A stretch of 64,000 nt of DNA. It comes from JAEUJM01 sp041908445. GTDB lineage: Bacteria > Actinomycetota > Acidimicrobiia > Acidimicrobiales > DATDAH01. Every line of letters starts with the position of its first letter. The first letter of the stretch is position 1. This document shows, one piece after another, positions 50,213 to 58,853 of this stretch. The notes below the pieces were generated by a model. The model was not told the origin of the DNA and made no database searches. It saw only the letters and a list, made by a program, of their open reading frames with translations. The DNA lies in contig JAYRFK010000023.1 in NCBI GenBank assembly GCA_041908445.1, positions 1 to 64,000 on the forward strand. Reading direction: 5' to 3'. A program made the position numbers and the translations under genes.

Positions 50213-51256
50213 TCAGCCGTCGGCGGCCCGGTAGGCGGCGACCACCGGCGCCAGCTCGTCGGGCGAGGCGCCGTGGAGGATGACCGCGTCGGCGCCCAGG
50301 TCGAACTGGCCGTGCACCGTCGCCACGCACTGCTCCGGGGAGCCCGTCGCCGACGGCGCCAGCCACTCCTCGGGGATCAGGGTGGCGATGTGCTCGAGCT
50401 GCTCGGTGGTGGCCTTCTGGTCGATGGCGCCCGCAAAGGTCCCCACCACGGGATCGGCGCGGAAGGCGGCGAGCGGGGCCGGGTCCCAGCCGTTGGTGGC
50501 GACGAGGAGGTCGCCGTAGCCCTGGAGGTAGCCGGCGAGGCGGCCGACGGTCTTGCGCAGGCGCACGTCCTCAGGGAGGTGATCGCCGACGGTGGCGAAG
50601 CAGGACCACACCGTGACCGCGTCGGGGTCGCGGCCCGCCTGCTCGGCGGCCCGCTTCACCGTGGCCACGGCCCGGGCGGTGGTCTCGTCGGTGAAGAAGG
50701 TGTGCAGCACGACGTGGTCGAAGGCCCGGCCGCCCAGCTTCAGCGACTCGGGCCCGAAGGCCACCAGGAGCAGGGGGATGTCCTCGTCGAACTCGGTGCC
50801 GAGGGTCAGCACGGGCCACGAGCCGGACGGCCCCTGGTGCCCGACGACGACCTCGCCCTTCCAGAGGCGGCGCAGCAGGCCGGCGGCGTCCTCCAGCTGC
50901 GCGGTCGTGATCCGGGGGATGCCGAAGGCGTCCTGCATCAGCGGGATGCCACGACCCAGGCCCAGCACGTAGCGACCGCCCGTGAGGGTGTGCATCGTCA
51001 TCGCGTGCGAGGCGGTGACGAGCGGGTGGCGGGTGTTGTGGTTGGTCGCCGCGGTGGCGATGCGCAGGCCGGTGGGCACCGCGCCGGCGGCGCCCGCCAG
51101 CGTCGCCGCCTCCTTCACGTTGTAGCGCTCGGAGATGAACGCGGTGCCGAGGCCGAGCGCCTCGCCCCCCGCCATCTCGTCGACGATCCCGGCGGGCGAG
51201 GTCACACCCCCCGCCAGCAGGTAGAAGCCGAGCTCGTCCAGGCGGCGATCGGTCAT
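50213..51256 (-). CDS. LLM-class F420-dependent oxidoreductase
   Basis: Protein of 347 aa, full length for the F420-dependent luciferase-like group. It has FYLLAGGVTSPAGIVDEM, LGTAFISERYNVKEAATLAGA, ATNHNTRHPLVTASHAMTMHTLTGGRYVLGLGRG and RKTVGRLAGYLQGYGDLLV. This is the TIGR03857-like form common in mycobacteria and relatives. It catalyses an F420-linked hydride transfer on an unknown substrate. It is divergent from the acyl-CoA ligase at 51405, with a perfect operator between. Confidence 0.87.
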   Translation of the reverse strand: MTDRRLDELGFYLLAGGVTSPAGIVDEMAGGEALGLGTAFISERYNVKEAATLAGAAGAVPTGLRIATAATNHNTRHPLVTASHAMTMHTLTGGRYVLGLGRGIPLMQDAFGIPRITTAQLEDAAGLLRRLWKGEVVVGHQGPSGSWPVLTLGTEFDEDIPLLLVAFGPESLKLGGRAFDHVVLHTFFTDETTARAVATVKRAAEQAGRDPDAVTVWSCFATVGDHLPEDVRLRKTVGRLAGYLQGYGDLLVATNGWDPAPLAAFRADPVVGTFAGAIDQKATTEQLEHIATLIPEEWLAPSATGSPEQCVATVHGQFDLGADAVILHGASPDELAPVVAAYRAADG

Positions 51257-51323
51257 GGGGGGCTCCCGGGGTCGGTCGGCAGGCGGGGCTGGTGGCGGGC
51301 GGCACCGTAGCCGCGCCGGACGG

Positions 51324-51343
51324 TTTCGACGCCCGTGTCGAAA
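51324..51343. promoter_or_regulatory. Operator candidate TTTCGAC-GCCCGT-GTCGAAA
   Basis: Perfect 7-6-7 palindrome in the divergent promoter of LLM oxidoreductase (51256) and acyl-CoA ligase (51405). The same half-sites and spacing recur at 55041 and 58812, always in divergent promoters. The nearby TetR (53036), in the ligase operon, is the likely binder. Confidence 0.75.
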
Positions 51344-51404
51344 AGCGCGGCGACCGCCTAGGCTCGCCGGCCGTGCCGGCCCCCGAGCGCCTCCGAGGCC
51401 CCGC

Positions 51405-53039
51405 GTGACCGCCTTCGGCCGTCTGCTCGCCGATCGGGCCGACGACGACGGCGTCGCCCTGCTGCACGGGGACGGCGCCTGGACCTACCGCGAGCTCGTC
51501 GCCGAGGGTCGCCGGCGGGCGGCCCTCCTGGCCGAGCGGCTCGACCCCGACCGACCGCCCCACGTCGGCGTGCTGCTCGACAACGTGCCGGACTACCTGT
51601 TCTGGCTGGTGGCCGGTGCCCTCTCCGGCGCGATCGTCGTCGGCATCAACTCGACCTACCGCGGCGAACCGCTCGCCCAGTTGATCGACCACACCGACTG
51701 CCAGGTGCTCGTCACGTCGAGCGACCTCGCGCCCCTGCTCGACACCGCGCCCCACGAGCTGCCGGATCAGCGGGTGCTCGTCGTCGACGACCCGGGCTAT
51801 GCGGACGCCCTCGCCGCCGTGGACCCCGACGCCGCCGCCGGCCCGCTCCCCGACGAGGACGACCTCTACCTCCTGATCTTCACCTCGGGCTCCACGGGCC
51901 TACCCAAGGCGGTGCGGTGCACGCAGGGCCGCATCGGGCGCACCGGCGCACACGTGGCGGGGATCTCCGGCCTCGCCCCCGGCGACGTCACCTACGCCCC
52001 GCTCCCCTTCTTCCACGCCGCCTCGCTGTTCACGGGCTGGGCCGGCGCCGTGCACGCCGGCACGCCCATCGCCACCCGTACCCGCTTCTCGGCGTCGGGC
52101 ACCGTCCCCGACCTGCGTCGCTTCGGCGCCACCCACCTCACCTACACGGGCAAGGTCCTCAACTACCTCCTCGCCGTGCCCGAGGCGCCCGACGACGCCA
52201 CCGTGCCGCTGCGCCTGGCCATCGGCAACGAGGCCTCCGAGGCCGACATCCGCGAGTTCGCCCGCCGCTTCGACTGCCAGGTGCGCGACAGCTACGGATC
52301 GACCGAGGGCGTGATCATCATCCGGCGCGACGCCTCGATGCCGCGGGGCGCGCTCGGCACGGCGGCCGACACGGTGAAGGTCCTGGACCCCGAGACGGGG
52401 GTCGAGTGCCCGCGGGCGGTCTTCGACGAGGACGGCCGGGTCACCAACCTCGACGAGGCGGTGGGCGAGATCGTCGAGACCCAGCCGACCTCGGGTTTCG
52501 AGGGCTACTACCGCAATGCCGCCGCCACCGAGGAGCGCTTCCGCGACGGCGCCTACTGGTCGGGCGACCTCGCCTACCGCGACGCCGACGGCTGGCTGTA
52601 CTTCGCCGGCCGCTCGAACGACTGGCTGCGCGTGGACGGCGAGAACTTCGCGGCCGGCCCCGTCGAGGCGATCCTCGGCCGCCACCCCGACGTCCGGTCG
52701 GTGGCGGTCTACGCCGTCCCCGACGACCCCGTCGGCGACCGGGTGATGGTGGCGCTGGAGCTGTGGGCCGGCGCCACCTTCGACGCCGCGGCGTTCGACG
52801 CCTTCCTCGCCACCCAACCGGACCTCGGCCCCAAGTGGGTGCCGGCGTTCGTCCGGGTCGACGACGAGCTCCCGAAGCTGTCGAGCATGAAGGTCGACAA
52901 GAAGGCGCTGCGGCGCGACGCCTGGCGGTCCGCCGGCGTGGTGTGGCGGCCGGCCAAGGGCGAGGCCCTGCGCCCGCTCACTGACGAGGACCGGGACGCG
53001 CTCGCACCGCTGCTCGACGGCCCGAGCAGGGCGACGTGA
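51405..53039 (+). CDS. AMP-binding acyl-CoA ligase
   Basis: Protein of 544 aa from GTG 51405. The AMP-binding motif FTSGSTGLPKAV is at about residue 160, YGSTEG at about 305, and GRSNDWLRVDGENFAAGPVE toward the C terminus, followed by KLSSMKVDKKALRR with the catalytic Lys region. It activates a carboxylic acid with ATP to its CoA thioester, the entry step of the pathway. Its stop overlaps the TetR start (GTGA). The operator lies upstream at 51324. Confidence 0.93.
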   Translation: MTAFGRLLADRADDDGVALLHGDGAWTYRELVAEGRRRAALLAERLDPDRPPHVGVLLDNVPDYLFWLVAGALSGAIVVGINSTYRGEPLAQLIDHTDCQVLVTSSDLAPLLDTAPHELPDQRVLVVDDPGYADALAAVDPDAAAGPLPDEDDLYLLIFTSGSTGLPKAVRCTQGRIGRTGAHVAGISGLAPGDVTYAPLPFFHAASLFTGWAGAVHAGTPIATRTRFSASGTVPDLRRFGATHLTYTGKVLNYLLAVPEAPDDATVPLRLAIGNEASEADIREFARRFDCQVRDSYGSTEGVIIIRRDASMPRGALGTAADTVKVLDPETGVECPRAVFDEDGRVTNLDEAVGEIVETQPTSGFEGYYRNAAATEERFRDGAYWSGDLAYRDADGWLYFAGRSNDWLRVDGENFAAGPVEAILGRHPDVRSVAVYAVPDDPVGDRVMVALELWAGATFDAAAFDAFLATQPDLGPKWVPAFVRVDDELPKLSSMKVDKKALRRDAWRSAGVVWRPAKGEALRPLTDEDRDALAPLLDGPSRAT

Positions 53040-53704
53040 CCGACACCGTCACGCCGCGCTCGGCCAAGGGCGTGCGCACCCGGGCCCGGCTGCTCGACGC
53101 CGCCCGCGAGGTCTTCGAGGCCCTCGGCTTCCTCGAGGCCCGGGTGTCCGACATCGTCGAGCGGGCCGGCCTCTCGCACGGCAGCTTCTACCACTACTTC
53201 GACTCAAAGGAGCAGGTGTTCCGGGCGGTCGCGGAGACCCTCGAGGCGCAGCTGACCGCACCGGCGGACGAGCAGGAGCGGGAGCGGGAGCGGGACGGCG
53301 ACGAGGGCGGTGACGGGACCGCCCCGGCCCCCGCGTCGGAGTACGCGCGCATCCTCGCCGCCAACCGCCTCTACCTCGAGCGCTACCGGGCCCACGCCCG
53401 GATCATGGGCGTGATCGAGGAGGTCTCCCGGTACGACGACCACGTCAACCAGGCCCGCATGCGCCGCCAGAAGCACTTCGCCGACCGCGCCGAGCGGGCC
53501 ATCCGCCGGCTCCAGGACGCCGGCGAGGCCGACCCGGCCGTCGACCCCGGCATCGCCGCCCTCGCCCTCGGCTCGATGGTCGCCCGCACCGCCGAGCTCT
53601 GGCTGGTCGAGGGCTGGGCCGACTACGACCTCGACGTCGTGGCCGAGCAGGTCACCCGCCTCTGGGCCGGCGCCCTCGGCCTCCCCGTCCCACCCCGTTC
53701 CTGA
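53036..53704 (+). CDS. TetR/AcrR family transcriptional regulator
   Basis: Protein of 222 aa from GTG 53036, overlapping the ligase stop. HTH at about residues 12-60 with RTRARLLDAAREVFEALGFLEARVSDIVERAGLSHGSFYHYFDSKEQVF. A Glu/Arg/Asp-rich stretch (ERERERDGDEGGDG) links to the ligand domain, giving an unusually charged loop. Being in the ligase operon downstream of the 51324 operator, it should regulate itself and the two other promoters bearing the same motif. Confidence 0.92.
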   Translation: MTDTVTPRSAKGVRTRARLLDAAREVFEALGFLEARVSDIVERAGLSHGSFYHYFDSKEQVFRAVAETLEAQLTAPADEQERERERDGDEGGDGTAPAPASEYARILAANRLYLERYRAHARIMGVIEEVSRYDDHVNQARMRRQKHFADRAERAIRRLQDAGEADPAVDPGIAALALGSMVARTAELWLVEGWADYDLDVVAEQVTRLWAGALGLPVPPRS

Positions 53705-53734
53705 CCGCGACCGCCGAGGCCGGATCCCGCCGAA

Positions 53735-53778
53735 CTGGCTCCTGATTTCGGTGCTCTGGCACCGAAATCGGGAGCCAG
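53735..53778. terminator. Near-perfect 20-bp hairpin between convergent genes
   Basis: CTGGCTCC-T-GATTTCGGTGC (53735-53754) pairs with GCACCGAAATC-G-GGAGCCAG (53759-53778) around TCTG; only one T-G wobble. It lies between the TetR stop and the convergent amidohydrolase stop. Confidence 0.7.
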
Positions 53779-53810
53779 AACGAAAGGCCTGGGGGCGGGC
53801 GCGCTTGGCG

Positions 53811-54989
53811 TCAGGCCGGGACGGTGACGCCCAGGAGGTCGACGGCGTTGGTACGGGCGATGCGGGCCACGTCGGCGTCGGGGAGGCCGGCGAGCGTCCC
53901 GGTGACGAACTCGTGGGGCGTGCGGGTGCCCTCCGCATGGGGCCAGTCCGAGCCGAGCAGGAGGCGGTCGGCCCGGAAGGCGGCCGCCACCTCGGGAACG
54001 TCGTCCTCCCAGAACGGCGTGACCCACACGTGCTCGCCGAAGGTGTCGCGGGGGTGCTCGGCGAAGAAGCCGGGGTTGCGGTTGGCGGCGTCGTCGAGGC
54101 GGTGCAGCAGGTCCGGGATCCACGATGCCCCGTTCTCGACGCTGGCGAGACGGAGCCCGGGGTGGCGCTCGAAGAGCTTGTGGCACACCGCGGCGGCGTA
54201 GAAGTCGCTGACGGCGCGGCCCTTGGTCACCACGTTGCGGAGGGGCGAGCGGAAGACCGAGCTCTCCGCGCCGCCGGGCTCCCACATCTGGACGATGGCG
54301 TCGTAGCCATCGTTGCCGGCGTGGGTCGCCACCACCACGCCCGACTCGGCCGCCAGCGCCCAGAACGGGTCGTACGCGGGGTCGAACGGGGAGCGGTAGC
54401 CGCCCGGGACCGGGACGGGCGCGTTGCGGACGTTGACCGCCACGGCGCCCCGGTCGAGCAGGTCGCGCAGCTCGGCGACGGCGGCCGCCGGATCGAGGAA
54501 CGGGATGTACGGGACGGCGAAGAGACGGCCCTGGTGGGCGAAGCCCCAGTCCTCCTCCAGCCAGCGGTTGAAGCCGGCGAAGACCGCGGCGGCGGCCTCG
54601 GGGTCGTCCTTGAGCGCCTCCTCCAGGCCGACGCCCAGGGTCGGGAAGAGGAGGGTGGCGGCCACGCCCTGCTCGTCGAGCACGGCCAGGCGGGCCTCAC
54701 GGTCCCGGTACTCGGGTCGGATCGGCTCGAGCTCGCCGAAGGCCTCCACGATGGTCTTGGCCTCGGGGTTGCCCCGGTACCACTCGTAGAGGCAACCGGG
54801 CTTGGCCACCGGGTCGAAGGTGGGGTTGGCCACGTAGGCGTTGACCCGGCCGCCGACGAGCAGGCGCCGGCGCCCGTCGACCTCGGCCCAGCGCACGCCC
54901 CGGCCCCGCAGCGCCGGGTCCTGGTGGCGGGTGAAGGCGTCTTCGGCTTCGTAGTAGTGGTTGTCGAAGTCGAAGATCCGCTCGGCCAT
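53811..54989 (-). CDS. Amidohydrolase family 2 metal-dependent hydrolase
   Basis: Protein of 392 aa from ATG 54989 (GGGAGG upstream). It opens with IFDFDNHYYEAEDAF, a D-x-D-x-H-like metal motif, has ATHAGNDGYD mid-protein and ends with LLLGSDWPHAEGTRTPHEF, the C-terminal metal-site pattern. It is most like family-2 amidohydrolases annotated as decarboxylases or hydrolases of ring-cleavage products. It is divergent from the kinase-like gene with the operator copy at 55041 between. Confidence 0.9.
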   Translation of the reverse strand: MAERIFDFDNHYYEAEDAFTRHQDPALRGRGVRWAEVDGRRRLLVGGRVNAYVANPTFDPVAKPGCLYEWYRGNPEAKTIVEAFGELEPIRPEYRDREARLAVLDEQGVAATLLFPTLGVGLEEALKDDPEAAAAVFAGFNRWLEEDWGFAHQGRLFAVPYIPFLDPAAAVAELRDLLDRGAVAVNVRNAPVPVPGGYRSPFDPAYDPFWALAAESGVVVATHAGNDGYDAIVQMWEPGGAESSVFRSPLRNVVTKGRAVSDFYAAAVCHKLFERHPGLRLASVENGASWIPDLLHRLDDAANRNPGFFAEHPRDTFGEHVWVTPFWEDDVPEVAAAFRADRLLLGSDWPHAEGTRTPHEFVTGTLAGLPDADVARIARTNAVDLLGVTVPA

Positions 54990-55040
54990 CGGTCCTCCCG
55001 GGGGGTTTGACCCCCTGTCGGCGCCCGACGAGACTACCGA

Positions 55041-55060
55041 AGTTGACACGGGCGTCGAAA
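55041..55060. promoter_or_regulatory. Operator candidate, copy 2 of the GTCGAAA motif
   Basis: AGTTGAC-ACGGGC-GTCGAAA, spacing 6. The right half-site is identical to that at 51324 and the left half-site differs at two or three positions. It sits between divergent amidohydrolase (54989) and kinase-like (55075) genes. Confidence 0.65.
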
Positions 55061-55074
55061 AGCCGGGGGACCGC

Positions 55075-56142
55075 ATGACCGCCACACCGCCGTTCCCGGA
55101 CGCGCCCGAGGACGTCACCGCCGAGTGGCTGACCGCCGCACTGCGCACCACCGACCCCACCGCCGAGGTCACGGGTGTCGAGGTGCTGGCGCGACACGCG
55201 GGCACGACCGGCCGCCTCCGGCTCGGGCTCACCCACGCCCCCGGCGCCGCCGGGCCGGCCAGCGTCTTCGTGAAGCTGCCGCCGTTCGAGGAGGGCCAGC
55301 GCAAGCTGGTCGCGGCCACGGACATGGGCCGCCGCGAGGCCCGCTTCTACGCCGAGCTCGCCGGCGAGGTGCCGCTGCGGGTGCCCGGCTGCCACTACGC
55401 CGCCCACGGCGAGGAGCGCACCGAGTACGTCATGGTGCTGGAGGACCTCGAGGCGTCGGGCTGCCGCTTCACCGACCGGGCCGACCCCGGCGGGGCCGAG
55501 CACGCCGGGAAGGTCGTCGAGGGCCTCGGCCGCCTGCACGCCCACTTCTGGGAGGACGCCCGCTTCGGCGACGGCACCCTCGACTGGGTGCGGCCGGCGA
55601 TGCGGGGCAAGCGGGGCGCGGACTTCGTGGCCATGGCCAAGGAGCAGTTCGCCGCCGAGTCGCCGCCGCTGTTCGCCGAGCTGTGCGACCTCTACATCGA
55701 GCACGCCGACGCCGTCGTCGAGTGCTGGGACGAGGGCGAGACGACGCTCGTCCACGGCGACACCCACTCGGGCAACCAGTTCGTGGACGGCGACGCCGTC
55801 GGCCTCTACGACTGGGCGGTCATCAGCCGCTCCCCCGGCGTGCGCGACCTGGCCATCTTCCTCGGCAACTCGTGCGCCACGGAGCTCCGCCGCGAGCACG
55901 AGGCCGACTGGCTCGCCGCCTACCGGCGGGTGCTGGTCGACGCCGGCGTCGACGCCCCGCCGGCCGACGTGCTGTTCGACCGCTACCGGCGCTGCGTGCT
56001 CTACGCCTGGATCGCGGCGACGACGACCGCGGCCATGGGCAGCCGCTGGCAGCCGATCGAGGTGGGGCGGGCGGGCATGGCGAGGGCCACGACCGCCTGC
56101 GCCGACCTCGACACCCTCGGCGCCCTCCGCGCCGCCCTCTGA
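55075..56142 (+). CDS. APH/ecdysteroid-kinase-like phosphotransferase
   Basis: Protein of 355 aa from ATG 55075 (GGGGGA upstream). Kinase-like fold with a catalytic HGDTHSGNQF motif (about residue 228), metal-binding LYDWAVIS (about 245), and EYVMVLEDLEASG in the hinge region. The ecdysteroid-kinase-like/phosphotransferase subgroup modifies hydroxyl groups on lipid-like molecules, but no bacterial substrate is known. It is divergent from the amidohydrolase and under the 55041 operator. It is followed by a hairpin. Confidence 0.86.
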   Translation: MTATPPFPDAPEDVTAEWLTAALRTTDPTAEVTGVEVLARHAGTTGRLRLGLTHAPGAAGPASVFVKLPPFEEGQRKLVAATDMGRREARFYAELAGEVPLRVPGCHYAAHGEERTEYVMVLEDLEASGCRFTDRADPGGAEHAGKVVEGLGRLHAHFWEDARFGDGTLDWVRPAMRGKRGADFVAMAKEQFAAESPPLFAELCDLYIEHADAVVECWDEGETTLVHGDTHSGNQFVDGDAVGLYDWAVISRSPGVRDLAIFLGNSCATELRREHEADWLAAYRRVLVDAGVDAPPADVLFDRYRRCVLYAWIAATTTAAMGSRWQPIEVGRAGMARATTACADLDTLGALRAAL

Positions 56143-56150
56143 GCGCGTTG

Positions 56151-56191
56151 TCGAGGCAATAGCCCCTGGATTCCGGGGGCTATTGCCTCGA
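56151..56191. terminator. 16-bp perfect hairpin between convergent genes
   Basis: TCGAGGCAATAGCCCC (56151-56166) pairs with GGGGCTATTGCCTCGA (56176-56191). The right arm occurs alone at 137-151. It lies 8 bp after the kinase stop and before the convergent amidohydrolase stop. Confidence 0.7.
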
Positions 56192-56220
56192 GTTCGTCAG
56201 ATCGCGGCGGGTTCCGGTAC

Positions 56221-57498
56221 TCAGGAGGGGACGAGGCCGGCGGCTTCGTTGCGCTCGCGCCACTCGGAGCGGGGCCGGCGGGTCGTGTCCACGCCGGCGG
56301 CGCGCGCCCGGGCCCGCAGCGCGCCGACGGTGGCGTCCTCGCGGGCGGTGTGGGCGAACGGGTCCCAGTCGAAGAAGCGGCAGGCGTTCTCCCAGGTGAT
56401 CTTGTGGATCTCGTCGTCGGCGCAGCCGGCCTCCTGCAGCTCGGCCCAGGTGAACTCGGGGGACTCCGGCCACGTCGTGTCCGTGTGGGGGTAGTCGCAC
56501 TCCCACGCCAGGATGTCGACGCCGATGCGATCGCGCAGGGCGAGGCCGGACGGGTCGGTGATGAAGCAGGCGAGGATGTGGTCGCGGAACACCTCGGACG
56601 GCCGCTTGCCGCCGAAGTCGTCGCGGTCGTGCAGCCACGTCTGGTTCTCGAAGTGGCGGTCGATGCGGTCGAGGTAGAACGGGATCCAGCCGATGCCGCC
56701 CTCGGAGAGCGCCACCTTCAGGTCGGGGAAGGTCCGCAGGGTCGGGCCGAAGAGCAGGTCCTGGGCGGTGATGGCGCTGATCTGGCAGGCCAGCACCATG
56801 AGGTGGTCGATCGGCGCCTCCTCGGGCCGGCGGATGACCTCGAAGCCGGCGCCGATGTGCAGCGACAGGACCATGCCCTCGTCGCAGATGGCGGTGAGCA
56901 TGGGGTCCCAGTGGCCCGACAGGAAGCTCGGGAAGCCCTGGACGTGCGGGGTCTCGAGGAAGCTGATCGACCGGCAGCCCTTCTTCCCGAGCCGGCGCAC
57001 CTCGGCGGCGGCGAGCTCGGCGTCCCACATGGGGACGATGCCGAGGGGGATGAACCGGTCGGGATAGGCCGCGGCCCACTCGTCGATGGCCCAGTCGTTG
57101 TACGCCTGGAGCATGACCAGGGCGATCTCGGTGTCGCCCGCCTCGTGGAAGGTGCGGGCGTTGAAGCCGGCCATGGTCGGGAAGTTCATCGAGGCCAGCA
57201 CGCCGTTGGCGTCCATGTCCTTCACCCGTTCGTGCACGTCGAAGCAGCCGGGGCGCAGCTCGGCGAACGAGCCGGGGTTGAAGCCCCAGTCCTCCCGGGT
57301 CCAGCCCACGGTGGCGGCCATGCCGAACGGCGTCGACGTGGCCTGGCCGAGGAACTCCCACTGGTCGGTGCCCGCCTCGGTGCGTACCACCCGGGGCATC
57401 TGGGCCTGCCACTTCGCGGGCACGTGGTTCCGGAACATGTCCGGGGGCTCGATCATGTGGTCGTCGATGCTGACCAGGATCATGTCGTCGAGCTGCAC
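56221..57498 (-). CDS. Amidohydrolase family 2 metal-dependent hydrolase
   Basis: Protein of 425 aa from GTG 57498, chosen for GAGGAGG seven bases upstream; a longer GTG start at 57540 falls within the shared 16-mer promoter element. It opens with ILVSIDDHMIEPPDMF, D-x-H-like metal motif, continues with HIGAGFEVIRRPEEAP and ALSEGGIGWIPFYLDR, and has the C-terminal ILAWECDYPHTDTTWP site. It is longer than most family members. The substrate is unknown; aromatic or cyclic acids are usual for this family. Confidence 0.9.
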   Translation of the reverse strand: MQLDDMILVSIDDHMIEPPDMFRNHVPAKWQAQMPRVVRTEAGTDQWEFLGQATSTPFGMAATVGWTREDWGFNPGSFAELRPGCFDVHERVKDMDANGVLASMNFPTMAGFNARTFHEAGDTEIALVMLQAYNDWAIDEWAAAYPDRFIPLGIVPMWDAELAAAEVRRLGKKGCRSISFLETPHVQGFPSFLSGHWDPMLTAICDEGMVLSLHIGAGFEVIRRPEEAPIDHLMVLACQISAITAQDLLFGPTLRTFPDLKVALSEGGIGWIPFYLDRIDRHFENQTWLHDRDDFGGKRPSEVFRDHILACFITDPSGLALRDRIGVDILAWECDYPHTDTTWPESPEFTWAELQEAGCADDEIHKITWENACRFFDWDPFAHTAREDATVGALRARARAAGVDTTRRPRSEWRERNEAAGLVPS

Positions 57499-57532
57499 GG
57501 GGCGACCTCCTCGGGGTCCGCGGTCACCCTTT

Positions 57533-57548
57533 TCTAACACTCACGTCA
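57533..57548. promoter_or_regulatory. Shared 16-mer promoter element (copy 2)
   Basis: TCTAACACTCACGTCA, identical to 12288-12303, located 35-50 bp upstream of the amidohydrolase start at 57498. Both copies have TTT just upstream. A shared regulator or sigma element is inferred. Confidence 0.55.
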
Positions 57549-57591
57549 CAGCACGGCCAGGGGTGGGGTCGCCCCGACCCGGGCCGACGGC

Positions 57592-58800
57592 TCAGCGGGG
57601 GCCTGACGGCGTGAAGCGCACGGGCATCCGTTCGTAGCCGCTCACGAAGTTGGCGGGGCGCAGCGCTGGCTCGTGGTCGTCGACCAGGGCGAGGTCGGGC
57701 ACCCGGTCGAACAGCTCCTCCAGCACGACCCGCAGCTCGAGGCGGGCCAGGCTCGCCCCGAGGCAGAAGTGGGGGCCGAAGCCGAAGGCGACGTGCTCGT
57801 TGGGCGTGCGCCGCAGGTCGAAGGTGCCGGCGGCGGGGAAGACGGCCTCGTCGCGGTTGGCCGACGGGTAGAGCAGCAGCACCTTCTCCCCCGCCGGGAT
57901 CACCTGGTCCGCGAGCTCGACGTCGGACGTGGCGGTGCGGGCCATGTTCTTGATGGGGCTGACCCAACGCAGCATCTCCTCCACCGCGGTCGGGATGAGG
58001 CTGCGGTCGTCGCGCAGCGTGGCCCACCGCTCGGGCTCGACGAGCAACTGGTAGATGCCGCCGGTGATCACGTGGCGCGAGGTCTCGTCGCCGCCGATGA
58101 GCAGGAGCAGCGAGTCCATGATCACCTGGTCCTCGGTGAGGCGGTGGCCGTCGACCTCGGCGTGCACCAGGGTGCTCATGAGGTCGTCGGTGGGCTCGAC
58201 CCGGCGCTCGGCGATGCGCTCCCGGGCGTAGTCCATGTAGGCCATGGCCGCCGCGATGCCGACGGCTTGGACCTCGGGGTCCTTGGGGCCGAGCATCTGC
58301 ATGAGCTCGTCGCTCCAGGCGAGGAGCTGGAGGCGGTCGGGCGGGGCCACCCCGAGGGCGTCGCCGATGACGATCAGCGGCACCCAGGCGGCCAGGTCGG
58401 CGACGAGGTCGCACTCGCCCCGCTCGCACCACGTGTCGACGAGGGTGTTCACGATCTCGCGGATCGAGGCCTCGCGATCGCGGACCCGGCGGGGGGTGAA
58501 CCCTCGGCTGACCAGCTTGCGCCGCAGCTTGTGGGCGGGGTCGTCGAGGTCGATGAGCTGTGCCGTGCCCGGGTGGTCGGGGCGGATGCCGCCGGCGCTC
58601 GAGAACTGCTGCGGATGGGTGGAGACGTGCTTCACCAGGTCGTAGGTGGCGATGCCCCACACCCCGTTGGCCGGATCGCGCCACACCGGTGCGTTCGCCC
58701 GCAGCCACGCCAGCTCCTCCTGCGGGTCCCGGCCCCAGAAGGCGCCGTCCACCAGGTCGATCCGGGCCTCGACGTCGTCGGCGGTCTGCGTCGCGTCCAT
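57592..58800 (-). CDS. Cytochrome P450
   Basis: Protein of 402 aa, the usual length for soluble bacterial P450. The heme-binding loop is FGFGPHFCLGASLARLEL with Cys at about residue 345, the I-helix segment reads LIGGDETSRHVI (the usual AGxET), and the ExxR pair is in VEEMLRWV. It hydroxylates an organic substrate using electrons from a ferredoxin, which is not encoded nearby. It is divergent from the thioesterase gene and regulated through the 58812 operator. Confidence 0.95.
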   Translation of the reverse strand: MDATQTADDVEARIDLVDGAFWGRDPQEELAWLRANAPVWRDPANGVWGIATYDLVKHVSTHPQQFSSAGGIRPDHPGTAQLIDLDDPAHKLRRKLVSRGFTPRRVRDREASIREIVNTLVDTWCERGECDLVADLAAWVPLIVIGDALGVAPPDRLQLLAWSDELMQMLGPKDPEVQAVGIAAAMAYMDYARERIAERRVEPTDDLMSTLVHAEVDGHRLTEDQVIMDSLLLLIGGDETSRHVITGGIYQLLVEPERWATLRDDRSLIPTAVEEMLRWVSPIKNMARTATSDVELADQVIPAGEKVLLLYPSANRDEAVFPAAGTFDLRRTPNEHVAFGFGPHFCLGASLARLELRVVLEELFDRVPDLALVDDHEPALRPANFVSGYERMPVRFTPSGPR

Positions 58801-58811
58801 GCCGCGACCCT

Positions 58812-58831
58812 ATTTGACGTCGGTGTCGAAA
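58812..58831. promoter_or_regulatory. Operator candidate, copy 3 of the GTCGAAA motif
   Basis: ATTTGAC-GTCGGT-GTCGAAA, same 6-nt spacing and right half-site as copies at 51324 and 55041. It lies between divergent P450 (58800) and thioesterase (58854) genes. Confidence 0.7.
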
Positions 58832-58853
58832 TCGCTCGCTAGGGTCCCGGCCC

